Assembly: GCA_945898055.1 (NCBI GenBank)
Contig: CAMDGV010000016.1
Span: forward strand, 1-64,000
Direction of reading: 5' to 3'
Length of the DNA stretch: 64,000 nt
From: Akkermansia muciniphila
GTDB lineage: Bacteria > Verrucomicrobiota > Verrucomicrobiia > Limisphaerales > UBA9464
A program made the translations under genes and the position numbers. The notes under the pieces are model-generated. The model made no database searches, was not told the DNA's origin, and saw only the letters and a program-made list of their open reading frames with translations. This document shows, piece by piece, positions 35,267 through 44,825 of this stretch. How positions within the stretch are numbered: position 1 is the first letter of the stretch; each line of letters begins with the position of its first letter.

Positions 35267-36523
35267 TTACCAACGGTGTCGGTCGGGCGAGAGGAGTTCG
35301 GACTCCCAACCCGTTTTTTCGCCGGTGAGGCAAGCGGCGACCATTTGACCCGTGACCGGCCCTAAAGTGAGGCCCATCATAGCGTGGGCACTGGCGATGG
35401 TCAGGTTCGCCTGAGATCGAGTACGGCCGATGTAGGGAAGTCCATCAGGCGAGCAAGGGCGAAGGCCGCGCCAAGGTTGAATGCCGGTGAAGTCGCTGGG
35501 TTCAAACTCGGGATAGTATCGAGGGATAGACTTGATAATACCCTGAACGCGGCGCGGATCGATTTCCTCAGTGAGGCCAGAAAGTTCCATTGTACCGCCG
35601 AAGCGAAGCGAGGAGCCCATAGGAGTAACCGCCACCCGAGCTTCGCTGAAAATAGCACAAATTCGCGGTAACTGGCGGGGAGCAGTCAGAGTTAGGCTGT
35701 AGCCTTTACCCGCTTGGATCGGGAGATGCAGGCCTAGATCTGCTGCGGTGGAGGGCGACCAAGAACCGCCGCAGAGGACAAATTCGTCGGCCGTGATTTC
35801 TCCCAGAGACGTGGCCGCCGAGTGGATTCGTCCGTCGGAGGTTTTCCAACCAGTGACTTCAGTTTTCCAAAGAAACCGACAACCAAGGCGGTCGAGTTCT
35901 TGTTTCAGACAGGCCATGAAACGGTTGGGATTGAGATGACAATCGAGAGGAAAATGGATAGCCCCGGCGATCTCCATCCGCACATTTGGATCCAAAACGG
36001 CGGTTTGTTTTGCGTCGAGAACAGTGGCAGGAATGCCTAATCGTCGGGCTTTTTCGGCAGCAACAGCTTCTTCGTCGAGAGTATGTTGACTTTTGCAAAG
36101 CATAAGAAGGCCCTGACGCACGAGACCGAAGTCGGTCTGTGGAAGGTTGGCTAAAGTTTCAAAAGCGGCGCGGCTGGCCAGACTGAGATCTCGCAGGAGT
36201 GGGGCGGCTTTTTCGACGCGGCGAGGGGTAGAAGCTTTCCAGAATCGATAGGCCCAAGCGATGAGATCCGCATCGAGTCGTGGGCGAATATAGAAGGGAG
36301 ATTCGGGGTTCCACATCCATTTGAGGCCGAGAGCGACCATGCCTGGGGCGGCCAAAGGGACAAAGTGACTAGGAACAATCATTCCAGCGTTGCCAAAGGA
36401 GCAACCATCCCGTTCTTCCGAGTTACGATCAAGGACAGTGACCTTAAGACCGGCCTTGGCGCAGTAATAAGCAGAGCAGAGACCGATTATACCTCCGCCG
36501 ACGATAACAACTTGGGTAGACAT
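35267..36523 (-). CDS. FAD-dependent D-amino-acid dehydrogenase-like oxidoreductase
   Basis: 418 residues of the DAO/DadA family. The dinucleotide-binding motif is VVIVGGGIIGLCSAYYCAKA at the N-terminus, followed by the family-typical CSFGNAGMIVPSHFVPLAAP. The second FAD-binding region is near the end (GLRPCSPDGLPYIGRTR and ASAHAMMGLTLGPVTGQM). DadA oxidises D-amino acids, especially D-alanine, to keto acids, feeding electrons to the respiratory chain. Substrate preference here is inferred only from the family. Confidence 0.85.
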   Translation of the reverse strand: MSTQVVIVGGGIIGLCSAYYCAKAGLKVTVLDRNSEERDGCSFGNAGMIVPSHFVPLAAPGMVALGLKWMWNPESPFYIRPRLDADLIAWAYRFWKASTPRRVEKAAPLLRDLSLASRAAFETLANLPQTDFGLVRQGLLMLCKSQHTLDEEAVAAEKARRLGIPATVLDAKQTAVLDPNVRMEIAGAIHFPLDCHLNPNRFMACLKQELDRLGCRFLWKTEVTGWKTSDGRIHSAATSLGEITADEFVLCGGSWSPSTAADLGLHLPIQAGKGYSLTLTAPRQLPRICAIFSEARVAVTPMGSSLRFGGTMELSGLTEEIDPRRVQGIIKSIPRYYPEFEPSDFTGIQPWRGLRPCSPDGLPYIGRTRSQANLTIASAHAMMGLTLGPVTGQMVAACLTGEKTGWESELLSPDRHRW

Positions 36524-36610
36524 CCGATTAGGTTAAAGAATGGATCGTCGGTGGGATGCGGTCTTGGATAAAAAGCCCTCTCACCGTCGGTTTGGAACCT
36601 AGGAAAAAGG

Positions 36611-37681
36611 TTAGGGGAGAGCGATCGATTTTGGATTTAGAACCACGTGCCGAATCTTTTCCCGTTTCCAAGTGTAAGTGAGGTGAATCTGGCCATCAGA
36701 GGCTTGAATCACCGCAGGATAACTGAGTTCAGCAGCATTATAGGCGAGGTTAGGTTGGCCGGAGTCGAGGGTGGTTTCGATATGACCCGCGTGGGTCCAT
36801 TTGGATCCATCCGGTGAGAGAGCAAGACTGAGGGTAGCTCGGTTGGTGGCGTTGGGGTTGTAGACCACCAAAGCTCGACCGTCTTGCAGGCGGATGGCAT
36901 CGATTCCACTATTAGGATTAGGAAGACCGATGGCAGCGAGGGGTGACCATGTTTTACCACTATCGGAACTCCAAGACTCGGCGATGACCTTTTGCCGGGT
37001 TCGAACCAGAATTTGGATTTTGCCGTTTTGCCAATCGAGCAGAGAGGGTTGGATGGCACCCCAAGTGGAGGCATCGTTGAGAGGAGGCGTTCGAGTCCAC
37101 TCGGTAAAGGGAGCACGACTTCGTTCCATATGCACTCGCCATCCGGCGTCTTCGGAACTAGATCCGCAGAGAAGAGAGCCATCGGGAAGGAGGATAGGTT
37201 TATTCCGAACAGGGCCCACGAGGCCATCGGGGAGGCGGCGCGAGGCTCCCCAAGTTTTACCGCCGTCGTTCGATTCTTGAACACGGCCCCACCACGTGTC
37301 TGGGCTGGGGCCAACTTTGTAAAAAAGAAGAAGAGAGCCTTTGGGTTGTTGAAAGAGGACTGGATTCCAACACGCATACTGCGGTGCCCCAGAGTCTTCG
37401 GTACCGCTGGCCACCCGGACAGGTTGAGACCAGACCGTCCCCTTCAGGTGTGAGAGCCAAATTTCGACATCTTTAGCCCGTTCAGCGGTGCCCCCGAACC
37501 AACTAGCCACTATACCCGAGGGAGTTTCGACGATTGTGGAGGCGTGGGAAGAACGAGTTGGCGGTTTGGACGCGACAAAGTTGACGGTCATGCCCTTGGT
37601 TTGAGCGGCCGATAGAGAGGCTGATAGAGAGGCCGTCAGTGCGGCCAAGAGAGCGGCGTAGGGATGCAAAAAACGAAGCAT
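36611..37681 (-). CDS. Secreted sialidase-like (BNR) protein
   Basis: 356 residues with a signal peptide (MLRFLHPYAALLAALTASLS then ASLSAAQ). It is a six-bladed sialidase-type propeller: HASTIVETPSGIVASWFGG, Asp-box-like SNDGGKTWGASRRLP and SDSGKTWSPLAAIG, and the RNKPILLPDGSLLCG strand. This group is common in PVC genomes and is annotated as exo-alpha-sialidase or BNR-repeat protein. True sialidase activity is not assured. It lies downstream of the CotH gene on the same strand with a 94-nt gap. Confidence 0.85.
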   Translation of the reverse strand: MLRFLHPYAALLAALTASLSASLSAAQTKGMTVNFVASKPPTRSSHASTIVETPSGIVASWFGGTAERAKDVEIWLSHLKGTVWSQPVRVASGTEDSGAPQYACWNPVLFQQPKGSLLLFYKVGPSPDTWWGRVQESNDGGKTWGASRRLPDGLVGPVRNKPILLPDGSLLCGSSSEDAGWRVHMERSRAPFTEWTRTPPLNDASTWGAIQPSLLDWQNGKIQILVRTRQKVIAESWSSDSGKTWSPLAAIGLPNPNSGIDAIRLQDGRALVVYNPNATNRATLSLALSPDGSKWTHAGHIETTLDSGQPNLAYNAAELSYPAVIQASDGQIHLTYTWKREKIRHVVLNPKSIALP

Positions 37682-37775
37682 AAAAGTGGAGGGTGAAGGG
37701 GTGAAATGGGAAGAGGGGTCTAATGCAAGAACACTGCTGCGTTACGATAAGTTTTAGGTGAGAGTTTACGCGGAC

Positions 37776-39425
37776 CTAAAGGCGTTTGAGTTTTAGAGAT
37801 TCCAGATCGAATTCCACCTCGCCAGAGTCGGCGCGTAATTCGGCGACCAAACTGACTTCCTGCAGAGAGTTGTCTTGATTGTCTGGTTCGGGATCGTCTT
37901 GGGTTTTTTTGCCCGGTCCTACCTCGAATTCGATGCTAAGAGAGGTCCAGTCGTGAGTGCCTTGGAGGCCATTTCCGCGCTGGCTACCGCTAATTCTCAA
38001 TCCTGCACCCGTGCCACGTCCGAAGTCATTGACCCCGGTGACATCTTTGGTCCGAGCGCGCCCTTCAAAGCGATAGCGACCGTTAGGAAGCGCCGTCTGA
38101 GACCTCCAAGACGCTGTTGATCCCTCGTTGAAGGTCTGAATTATTAGAGATTTCTTCCCTTTGGCTAAGGATCCAAAGTTGAGTTTGGCCGGCGTACCAT
38201 CGCCCGATCGGCTCCAGTGGGTTAAACGAGCGTAACCGCTGGCATCAAATTTGACGGGAGCCGGCGGGGCGTAGGAGGATCCTTCGAAGGTAGCCATTCG
38301 AACGGCGATGCGGCTGCGGGTGTCGTTCATTGCTTGGCGAAGGTAAGGTTCGTCTGATTCGAGACGACGTTCAGCCTTCAGGGCCGTGAAGAGACGCGCC
38401 TGGGCCTTTTCAAAAACAGTGTCAACGAAGCCAGCATTGAAGACCGAGTTGGTGAGATTTTTCATTCGTGCGGACAATTGCGTCGCCATTTCGGGAATAG
38501 AGAAGAGTCGAGAGGCAATTTGACCGCTGAAGCGTGGGCTGAAGCTGTTTTGCGGTGAGCGCCAAAGTTGATCCATTCCATGAGGCATAAAAACGGATCG
38601 AGCGGAGGAAGGATCGGTATAGATCCGATAATTGTTACGGTTCCGCGCATAGCCATCCCAATCATCGAGAAGAATTTGCAGTGCGGTTAGAGTGATAAAA
38701 CGATCGATATCAAGGCATTGACCGAGGGCAGTGAGGCGATCGCTGGAACTGTCTAGGTTGTTGGCTTTGCGCAGCGTGATAAGATCGGACCAGTCGGGTT
38801 CGCCTTCACCAGAATCCCGTTGCAAGTTGGAGTCGATATCTTGCACAAAGCCTCCATCATAGAGGTTGCCTTTGGATGAACTGAAATGAGATTTGAGAAA
38901 GGCTTTATCCCAGCCTCCTTTGAGAACATAAACGCCGAGTCGTCGACCATTCACCGAGACGATAGCATGAGTAGCCCGGGGCGTCGGAACCCCGCTTTGC
39001 AGGTACATTTCCGAGGCAAGGAGTTCGTCCATTCGCCCCGCATCCTGAACCGAATTATTGAGGTGCAATTTTCGGTGACCCCAGCAGGTCTGTCCTTCGT
39101 GTAATTTACCAAAGTTAAGAGTGAAAGCGGGGGTGTCATCGAAGGGACGAGAACTGCCAGCGGCACCCTTAATATGAAGAGCAACGTCGGTCCAAAAGTT
39201 AGTCCCGGCGCGAAGATGACAACTGACTTCAGGGCGTTGGCCCCCGGAACGGAAGCCAGAAGAACCGCGAAGCTTCTGAATAGCCGCACGGGTTAACTGA
39301 ATATCCCAATGAAGTAGCGGGCCATCGAAAAGTTCTTCGCGTGTAATTTCCCCTTTAGCAGACCGTGGAAGCGCAAGCAAAAGAACCAAGGCAAAGGTCC
39401 AAGCCGAGCGGAATGGGGAGATCAT
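37776..39425 (-). CDS. Secreted CotH-kinase family protein
   Basis: 549 residues from the ATG at 39425, giving a clean signal peptide (MISPFRSAWTFALVLLLALP). The CotH kinase-like domain spans roughly 60-370, with VALHIKGAAGSSRPFDDTPA, KLHLNNSVQDAGRMDELLAS, GVYVLKGGWDKAFLKSHF and LLDDWDGYARNRNNYRIY. The C-terminal 150 residues form a carbohydrate-binding-like beta domain (GRYRFEGRARTKDV). CotH is a protein kinase in Bacillus spore coats; exported bacterial versions have unknown targets. Confidence 0.87.
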   Translation of the reverse strand: MISPFRSAWTFALVLLLALPRSAKGEITREELFDGPLLHWDIQLTRAAIQKLRGSSGFRSGGQRPEVSCHLRAGTNFWTDVALHIKGAAGSSRPFDDTPAFTLNFGKLHEGQTCWGHRKLHLNNSVQDAGRMDELLASEMYLQSGVPTPRATHAIVSVNGRRLGVYVLKGGWDKAFLKSHFSSSKGNLYDGGFVQDIDSNLQRDSGEGEPDWSDLITLRKANNLDSSSDRLTALGQCLDIDRFITLTALQILLDDWDGYARNRNNYRIYTDPSSARSVFMPHGMDQLWRSPQNSFSPRFSGQIASRLFSIPEMATQLSARMKNLTNSVFNAGFVDTVFEKAQARLFTALKAERRLESDEPYLRQAMNDTRSRIAVRMATFEGSSYAPPAPVKFDASGYARLTHWSRSGDGTPAKLNFGSLAKGKKSLIIQTFNEGSTASWRSQTALPNGRYRFEGRARTKDVTGVNDFGRGTGAGLRISGSQRGNGLQGTHDWTSLSIEFEVGPGKKTQDDPEPDNQDNSLQEVSLVAELRADSGEVEFDLESLKLKRL

Positions 39426-39550
39426 CGGCTGGAAAGGATTGGGACACACGTCGCAATGGAAACGGTTGTTTTGAAATTGTTCAAGGGCGACAATGTAAAG
39501 AGGAGTAAAAGACGGAACTGGGCTGAGAGGGAAGAAAGTTCGAGCGCGGG

Positions 39551-39853
39551 TTGTCTCAAAAAAATTCCATCAGACTGATCTACACACTGAAGCTGACCTT
39601 TCGACGATCTACTCTGGCATTGACTCATTCGTGGGCGATGGCCACGGATGTCAGGGGCAGTTCCTTGGTCGGTAAGTTCAGTTGTCCAGTCGTCTTTGTT
39701 GAGGTGGAGGATGCAGCCGGGCGAGGCGGGGTCGGAGAAGCATCGCCGTCGAGTCAGGATGGAGAAAGTTGGGAGACGGTTTGTCGTTTTCTCCGGCAAA
39801 TTGAAGTCAATCAACTTTCCTTTGAGGACCTCAGCAGCACGATGGGCGACTGA
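39551..39853 (+). pseudogene. N-terminal remnant of a dipeptide epimerase (enolase superfamily)
   Basis: The frame of 100 codons reads like only the capping domain of an L-Ala-D/L-Glu epimerase: IYTLKLTFRRSTLALTHSWA, then a VVFVEVEDAAGRGGVGEASP strand and SQDGESWETVCRFLRQIE. It ends after STMGD, where the intact enzyme would continue into a barrel of about 250 residues that is absent. Probably a truncated, dead gene. The rest of 39426-39942 shows nothing. Confidence 0.55.
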
Positions 39854-39942
39854 ACCTCGCTGCCCGAAATCAGGACGAGGTTTGAAACTTCATTTGTGAA
39901 TTTGGATGGCACGCTGGAGTGACTGCCGTAAGCTCTCGAAAG

Positions 39943-40635
39943 ATGCTTGTTGTTTTGACCGGCTTTATTGCGGGCTTACTCCATGTTTTAAGTGGTCCGG
40001 ATCATTTGGCTGCGGTGGCCCCCTTGGCGATGCGGGGGCATCAGCGTTCTTGGATTGCTGGGGTGCGTTGGGGACTCGGTCATTCGGTCGGTGTCCTTTT
40101 GATTGGTCTATTAGCCGTCGCTTTTCGGGAGGTTTTACCGCTAGCGAAGATTTCTGCGATCAGCGAACGGTTGGTAGGCGTAGTCTTAATTGCGATCGGG
40201 CTTTGGAGTGTCCGCGAGGCTTTGCGGGTCGAGGTTCATACCCACGAGCATAGTCATGACGGGGTCTCGCACGGTCACCTCCATTTTCATAGCCCCTCCC
40301 ATTCCCATAAGAGTGAAGAAGGAGTTGGCTCCCATTTACACGGGCATGCGGCGTTGAGTATTGGGACTTTGCACGGACTGGCTGGCAGTTCGCATTTTCT
40401 TGGAGTCTTACCCTCTCTGACCTTTGCTCAACGGTGGGAGTCTGTGGCTTATTTAATCGCTTTTGGAGTCGGAACGGTGTTCGCGATGGCTGGTTTTTCG
40501 GCATTGCTCGGAGCGATGGCGGCTCGATGGAAGCGGGGGGATCGAGCTCTCTATCGGGGCTTGCTTTTTACCTGTGCCGCTGCTGCTTTTACCGTCGGCT
40601 GCTACTGGTTGATTTCAGGCGACGGTGCGGCTTGA
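39943..40635 (+). CDS. NicO/RcnA-like nickel-cobalt transporter
   Basis: 230 residues from the ATG at 39943; a GTG at 39919 is also in frame. About six hydrophobic segments are seen, the first containing GFIAGLLHVLSGPDHLAAVA, followed by GVRWGLGHSVGVLLIG. A histidine-rich loop (HTHEHSHDGVSHGHLHFHSP) is typical of metal-handling proteins. The second half repeats the pattern with IGTLHGLAGSSHFLGVLP. It probably moves Ni, Co or a related divalent metal; direction is unclear. GluQ-RS starts 16 nt after its stop. Confidence 0.75.
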   Translation: MLVVLTGFIAGLLHVLSGPDHLAAVAPLAMRGHQRSWIAGVRWGLGHSVGVLLIGLLAVAFREVLPLAKISAISERLVGVVLIAIGLWSVREALRVEVHTHEHSHDGVSHGHLHFHSPSHSHKSEEGVGSHLHGHAALSIGTLHGLAGSSHFLGVLPSLTFAQRWESVAYLIAFGVGTVFAMAGFSALLGAMAARWKRGDRALYRGLLFTCAAAAFTVGCYWLISGDGAA

Positions 40636-40651
40636 AAAGAGATTTAAACCT

Positions 40652-41548
40652 ATGTCAGGGGAAGGATTTCCAAACGCGTATCGCGGCCGCATCGCGCCAT
40701 CGCCTACCGGGTTATTGCATCTCGGCCATGCTCAGACTTTTTGGACTGCTTGGGTGCGATCACAGGCTGCTTCGGGTGTTTTGATTCTTCGTAATGAAGA
40801 TTTAGATCGTGATCGGGCATGTCTGAAATTTGCTGAAGCCCAGAGACGAGATCTAGCTTGGTTGGGAATTCGTTGGGATGAAGGACCGGATCTGGAAGGT
40901 CCTGTCGGGCCCTATTCGCAGAGCCAGCGACTTGGTTTATATCAATCAGTTTATCGGCAACTCCAATCCACGGGACACCTCTTTCCGTGCACCTGTTCGC
41001 GTCGAGACATTGCCTCAGCGATTGCCGCTCCGCATGCGCTCGACGAGGAACCGATTTATTCGGGGCGCTGCCGACAACGCAGTCCGACGGATGCAGTTGG
41101 TCTGGGGTCCAAGAGCCTGCAAACTGCCTGGCGATTTCGGGTTCCAGAAGGAGAGGAAGTTATTTTTGAGGATGCCTTAATGGGCCGGCAGAGTTGGGTC
41201 GCGGGCCGAGATTTTGGTGACTTTGTGGTGATGCGACACGACGGGGTGCCTGCTTATCAGTTGGCCTGTGTGGCCGACGATCACGCGATGGGAATTACCG
41301 AGGTGGTACGGGGTGCAGATTTGCTCGTGAGTACCGCACGCCAGATTTTATTGTATCGAGTTTTAGGGTGGAAGCCCCCTCAGTTTGCCCATTGTCCGTT
41401 GGTGACCGACGCGCAGGGGGTACGATTAGCCAAACGAAATGGCGCATTGAGTTTGGAGACATTCCGAGGGCAGGGATGGACGCCAGAGCGGTTAAGGGCG
41501 ATTTGGTCTAAATCCACGGAAGGTTATGGTTTGTCGATAAAACCGTGA
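40652..41548 (+). CDS. gluQ: Glutamyl-Q tRNA(Asp) synthetase
   Basis: 298 residues from the ATG at 40652. A truncated GluRS-like enzyme: catalytic motif RIAPSPTGLLHLGHAQTFW, ILRNEDLDRDRA, zinc site FPCTCSRRDI with a later SGRC, and the KMSKS-equivalent VRLAKRNGALS. It lacks the anticodon-binding domain, as GluQ-RS does. It attaches glutamate to queuosine at position 34 of tRNA-Asp. Its 3' end overlaps the convergent gene by 25 nt. Confidence 0.92.
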   Translation: MSGEGFPNAYRGRIAPSPTGLLHLGHAQTFWTAWVRSQAASGVLILRNEDLDRDRACLKFAEAQRRDLAWLGIRWDEGPDLEGPVGPYSQSQRLGLYQSVYRQLQSTGHLFPCTCSRRDIASAIAAPHALDEEPIYSGRCRQRSPTDAVGLGSKSLQTAWRFRVPEGEEVIFEDALMGRQSWVAGRDFGDFVVMRHDGVPAYQLACVADDHAMGITEVVRGADLLVSTARQILLYRVLGWKPPQFAHCPLVTDAQGVRLAKRNGALSLETFRGQGWTPERLRAIWSKSTEGYGLSIKP

Positions 41549-43809
41549 TAAAGGCCTAAATAATAGGGAAGGAGGAAAACCGTGCCACTGCCGAGAGTTC
41601 CGCCATTGCCACCGTAATCGAGATCCCAAGGATCGGTATTCCAGTGTTCGAAATGACGGTTTTCCACCGGTAAAACGCGACCGTTAACACGGTGTCCGCG
41701 GCCGGAGGTTTTCGGTTCGTAGAGGTCCTTTGATTTTTGGGGCGGGAGAAGAACGAGATCAAGACGGTGTGAATTACGGTGAGACCAATCAACCCGATCG
41801 AGGGGAAAGCCGCGGAGGGTGTTGAGTGAATCTTCGTGCCAACCGTTCCATGGGGAAACTGGGAACGTTCCCCAGACATTTTGGATGGACTGATCGAGAC
41901 CGTGTGCAGCAAAGGCGAAGTGAAAGAAGGGGTTAAGTTCCGGTGCTTCGAGGGCCCAGTAAGAGAAGAAGGAGTAAAGGACCCGATCGCGGATCGCGGG
42001 ATCTCGATTGTATTTAAGCAGCGTGTAATAACACATCACGGCCATTTCGTCATCCGATTGATTGCCTGAACCGGGGCCGAAGTGGACCTTAGGAAACATT
42101 AAATTTTGGGCATAGCCATGGTGCTTGACGAGATCGCTGGCGGCTTTTGAATATTTTTCATTGCCAGTGATGTGAGCGGCCACCGAAAGATAGCTGAGAA
42201 TACTGAGTGAATTCAGTCCTCGTTCGGGCCACCACCGGGCATCACCGTTGACAGAATCTGGCCCGTAAGCCCCCCAGCGGGTTGGTTTACCATCGATGTC
42301 GACCAGATTAAACTGGTGGTCAAGAAGGTGGTTCGCGAGATCAGCCACTACTTCGCGAACCCGAGCCTTCTCCTCGGGTGACTTGGCCACGAGATCAAAA
42401 TAGGCGGCATAGAAGAAAAAATGGCCGTCGAGTTCGTCGCTACTCGTGTCCGACTTCCAATACCATTGACCGTCGGCACTTTTGGGCCATCGAGGTTGGT
42501 AGATTTTCCAAAGAGCATCGTGTTTGGACTCATTCTGATCCGATTGGAGACGCCCAATATTGGGGTCGGGCCAGTCAATAGGGCGCACTGTCCGCGCGAC
42601 AAATCCGTGCGGTGGAGACGGTTTTCCGCCTTGGGTTACTTTCTGAAGGAATCGAAGCGCTTCGAAAGCTTGGATGGCACGATCCCGAGCGTGCTTGTCT
42701 TGGGTTGCGCCGTAGGCAAAACATTCGCCGGCCCCGTACATCGCGGTCCAGAGGCCGTCATTGTCGGAGTCGTTTGGATTGGCGGTGGATTTATCACCGG
42801 CCTTGCGGAGTGGCGCTTCGGCAGTAAAGCCGTAGGTAGTTCGTTTAATGTACTGCTCAATTTCCAATTCATAGAACTCCGCCTTGCGCGCCAAAGTCAT
42901 TGGTACACGTCGAATGCGACTCAATCCACCCGCCGTCGAGAACCAAGTATCGCCCGCGGAATCACTGAGGATTTGACGTACGTCATCGTTAGGCAACCAC
43001 CCGGGGCCTTGACGATAGTGGAAGTCAGATCCGTCCCAGTAAATAGCACCGAGATGGGTCGCGAACCAGACCGTACCGACTGGGCCTGCGGTGAGCCCGG
43101 TAAAATCATTCCAAGGGAGACCATCGTGTCCTTCGAAAAAACGCCAACCTGAGTCCGTGCGGCAACCGACGCCCGCGCGGGTAGCGATCCAGAGTTGGCC
43201 CTTGGTGTCGAAACCCGTTCCTAATACCGCACGGGAAGCCCATGAGCGGCCTCCTGAATCGATAGCTTCCACTGGATCCCATCGGCTTTGGTTCAACTGA
43301 AACAAGCCGTCTTCAGATGCGGCGATAATTTCACCTTTGGGACCTAGGGCGAACTGATGCACTGCTCGTTGGCTAGGCCACGTGGAAGGGCGCGTTTGAC
43401 CATTATTGATTTGGTAAAGGCTATTGGACGAGATCAACCAAACGTCCCTTTCAGATCGAACAAGGTGCTGAATAGATTTCCAAGGAACCGAGGCCGTAAC
43501 CGGTGAACCTGAGGGGCCGGGGAAGGTCATTTCGGTGGGTACCTTGGGATCGAAAGAAGGATCTGGGATCCATCGTTCTTGACGGAGAACTTGCCAATGA
43601 CCTTGGGCAAAGGCCCGAACAAGGCCGTTAGCGTCTTGATCGAGAAATTGAACAGGACTTGGGCTGAAACCTGCGGTTCCGCTCCTAGGTTCAGCGATCT
43701 CCTGACGGAAGGTCTGCGGAGCAGATTTGAAGCGTGGAGTGGCGGCAGTGGTGCTCACGGCCAATAGTGCGATGAAGCACAACCTCGACAGCGTAGAGAA
43801 ATCCGACAT
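41524..43809 (-). CDS. Secreted protein: regulator-type propeller plus alpha/alpha-toroid-like domain
   Basis: 761 residues from the ATG at 43809, which opens a signal peptide (MSDFSTLSRLCFIALLAVST). Residues 40-320 are two-component-regulator-type propeller repeats without any kinase (LWIATRAGVGCRTDSGW, TVWFATHLGAIYWDG, DTWFSTAGGLSRI). Residues 320-760 are helical with paired aromatic-rich segments (NDGLWTAMYGAGECFAYG, DELDGHFFFYAAYFDLVA, DDEMAVMCYYTLLKY) resembling an (alpha/alpha)6 toroid, as in glycan lyases or hydrolases. The family is not recognised by name; a carbohydrate-active role is a guess. It is 19 nt downstream of trpA. Confidence 0.7.
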   Translation of the reverse strand: MSDFSTLSRLCFIALLAVSTTAATPRFKSAPQTFRQEIAEPRSGTAGFSPSPVQFLDQDANGLVRAFAQGHWQVLRQERWIPDPSFDPKVPTEMTFPGPSGSPVTASVPWKSIQHLVRSERDVWLISSNSLYQINNGQTRPSTWPSQRAVHQFALGPKGEIIAASEDGLFQLNQSRWDPVEAIDSGGRSWASRAVLGTGFDTKGQLWIATRAGVGCRTDSGWRFFEGHDGLPWNDFTGLTAGPVGTVWFATHLGAIYWDGSDFHYRQGPGWLPNDDVRQILSDSAGDTWFSTAGGLSRIRRVPMTLARKAEFYELEIEQYIKRTTYGFTAEAPLRKAGDKSTANPNDSDNDGLWTAMYGAGECFAYGATQDKHARDRAIQAFEALRFLQKVTQGGKPSPPHGFVARTVRPIDWPDPNIGRLQSDQNESKHDALWKIYQPRWPKSADGQWYWKSDTSSDELDGHFFFYAAYFDLVAKSPEEKARVREVVADLANHLLDHQFNLVDIDGKPTRWGAYGPDSVNGDARWWPERGLNSLSILSYLSVAAHITGNEKYSKAASDLVKHHGYAQNLMFPKVHFGPGSGNQSDDEMAVMCYYTLLKYNRDPAIRDRVLYSFFSYWALEAPELNPFFHFAFAAHGLDQSIQNVWGTFPVSPWNGWHEDSLNTLRGFPLDRVDWSHRNSHRLDLVLLPPQKSKDLYEPKTSGRGHRVNGRVLPVENRHFEHWNTDPWDLDYGGNGGTLGSGTVFLLPYYLGLYHGFIDKP

Positions 43810-43828
43810 AAAAGTAAACAGAGGGTGG

Positions 43829-44650
43829 TTAGGAGGGAGGCAAGGAGCTAGGAAGGGAGCGAATCGCTTGGGATAATTCGGCAACAAATGAAGCAACACG
43901 TGGGACCAGATCGGGGGAGTGTCCGTGTTCAGCGATTCGACTGACGATCGCGCTACCTACTACGATGGCTTCGGCGTGAGCGGCCACCTCTCGAGCTTGA
44001 TCGGCATTAGAAATACCGAAGCCCACCGCAATTGGAGTTTGAGAATGAGCGCGGATGAGTCGGGTCATTTCGGCGATCGTTGAGCTCACTTTGGACTGCA
44101 TTCCGGTGACCCCTTCTCGGCTGATATAATAAATGAAGCCTTTGGCCCTTGGTGCGATAAAAGCAATCCGAGCTTCTGGGGTTGTGGGTGCGATCAGGTA
44201 AATGGGACAAAGACCGGCTGTGACCATCAGGGCTTCATAATCGACCGATTCCTCTGGAGGTAGGTCGAGCACAAGGAGTCCATCCACCCCGGCGGCAGCA
44301 GCCTCGCGAATGAAGCGATCGACCCCCACGCGATGGAGCAGGTTAAAGTAAATATACAGAACAATGGGGATCTCTGATTGAGTGCGAATACGCTGAATAC
44401 TCTGAAGGACCTTGGGTGGGGTGGTGCCGCTTTCCAGTCCGCGTTGGGCGGCGAGTTGATTCACGATGCCATCGGCTAAGGGATCACTGAAGGGAACGCC
44501 GAGTTCTAGAATGTCGACCCCTGCTTGATCGAAAGCGGTGGCGAGCGCTTCGGTGGCGGAGAGGTTTGGATCACCGGCGCCGATATAGACGACGAGGCCT
44601 TTGCGGCCCGCAGCTCTGAGGTCTAAGAAACGTTGTTCGATGCGATTCAC
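43829..44650 (-). CDS. trpA: Tryptophan synthase alpha subunit
   Basis: 273 residues from the GTG at 44650 (reads MNRIEQRFLDLRAAGRKGLV); an ATG at 44698 adds 16 unlikely residues. TrpA cleaves indole-glycerol phosphate to indole. Catalytic Glu and Asp are in DILELGVPFSDPLADG; the phosphate-binding end is AVGFGISNADQAREV. The VTAGLCPIYLIAPTTPEARI and YYISREGVTG segments are also typical. No trpB or other trp gene is adjacent. Confidence 0.95.
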   Translation of the reverse strand: MNRIEQRFLDLRAAGRKGLVVYIGAGDPNLSATEALATAFDQAGVDILELGVPFSDPLADGIVNQLAAQRGLESGTTPPKVLQSIQRIRTQSEIPIVLYIYFNLLHRVGVDRFIREAAAAGVDGLLVLDLPPEESVDYEALMVTAGLCPIYLIAPTTPEARIAFIAPRAKGFIYYISREGVTGMQSKVSSTIAEMTRLIRAHSQTPIAVGFGISNADQAREVAAHAEAIVVGSAIVSRIAEHGHSPDLVPRVASFVAELSQAIRSLPSSLPPS

Positions 44651-44825
44651 TGGACCGACGTTCCGATGCCTTGAATCGCGCTGCAAGATCAAGTTCAAGG
44701 CGTCCGTGGGTATTCAGTTAGGAGACGCCGAGGGATTGTCGGACTCTAATCGCCTTTTTTAACCAACCCGCGCTGGTTCACGAGGAGGCGCGACGAAGAG
44801 GTCTGTTCCCTATTTGGCGAGTGGG

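Noticed and set aside
39450-39814. Minus-strand frame continuing upstream of the CotH gene
   Set aside because: It lies opposite the epimerase remnant and has no motif; the CotH signal peptide at 39425 gives the natural start.
42421-43152. Long open frame opposite the propeller/toroid gene
   Set aside because: It is antisense to a well-supported coding region and has no recognisable protein features.
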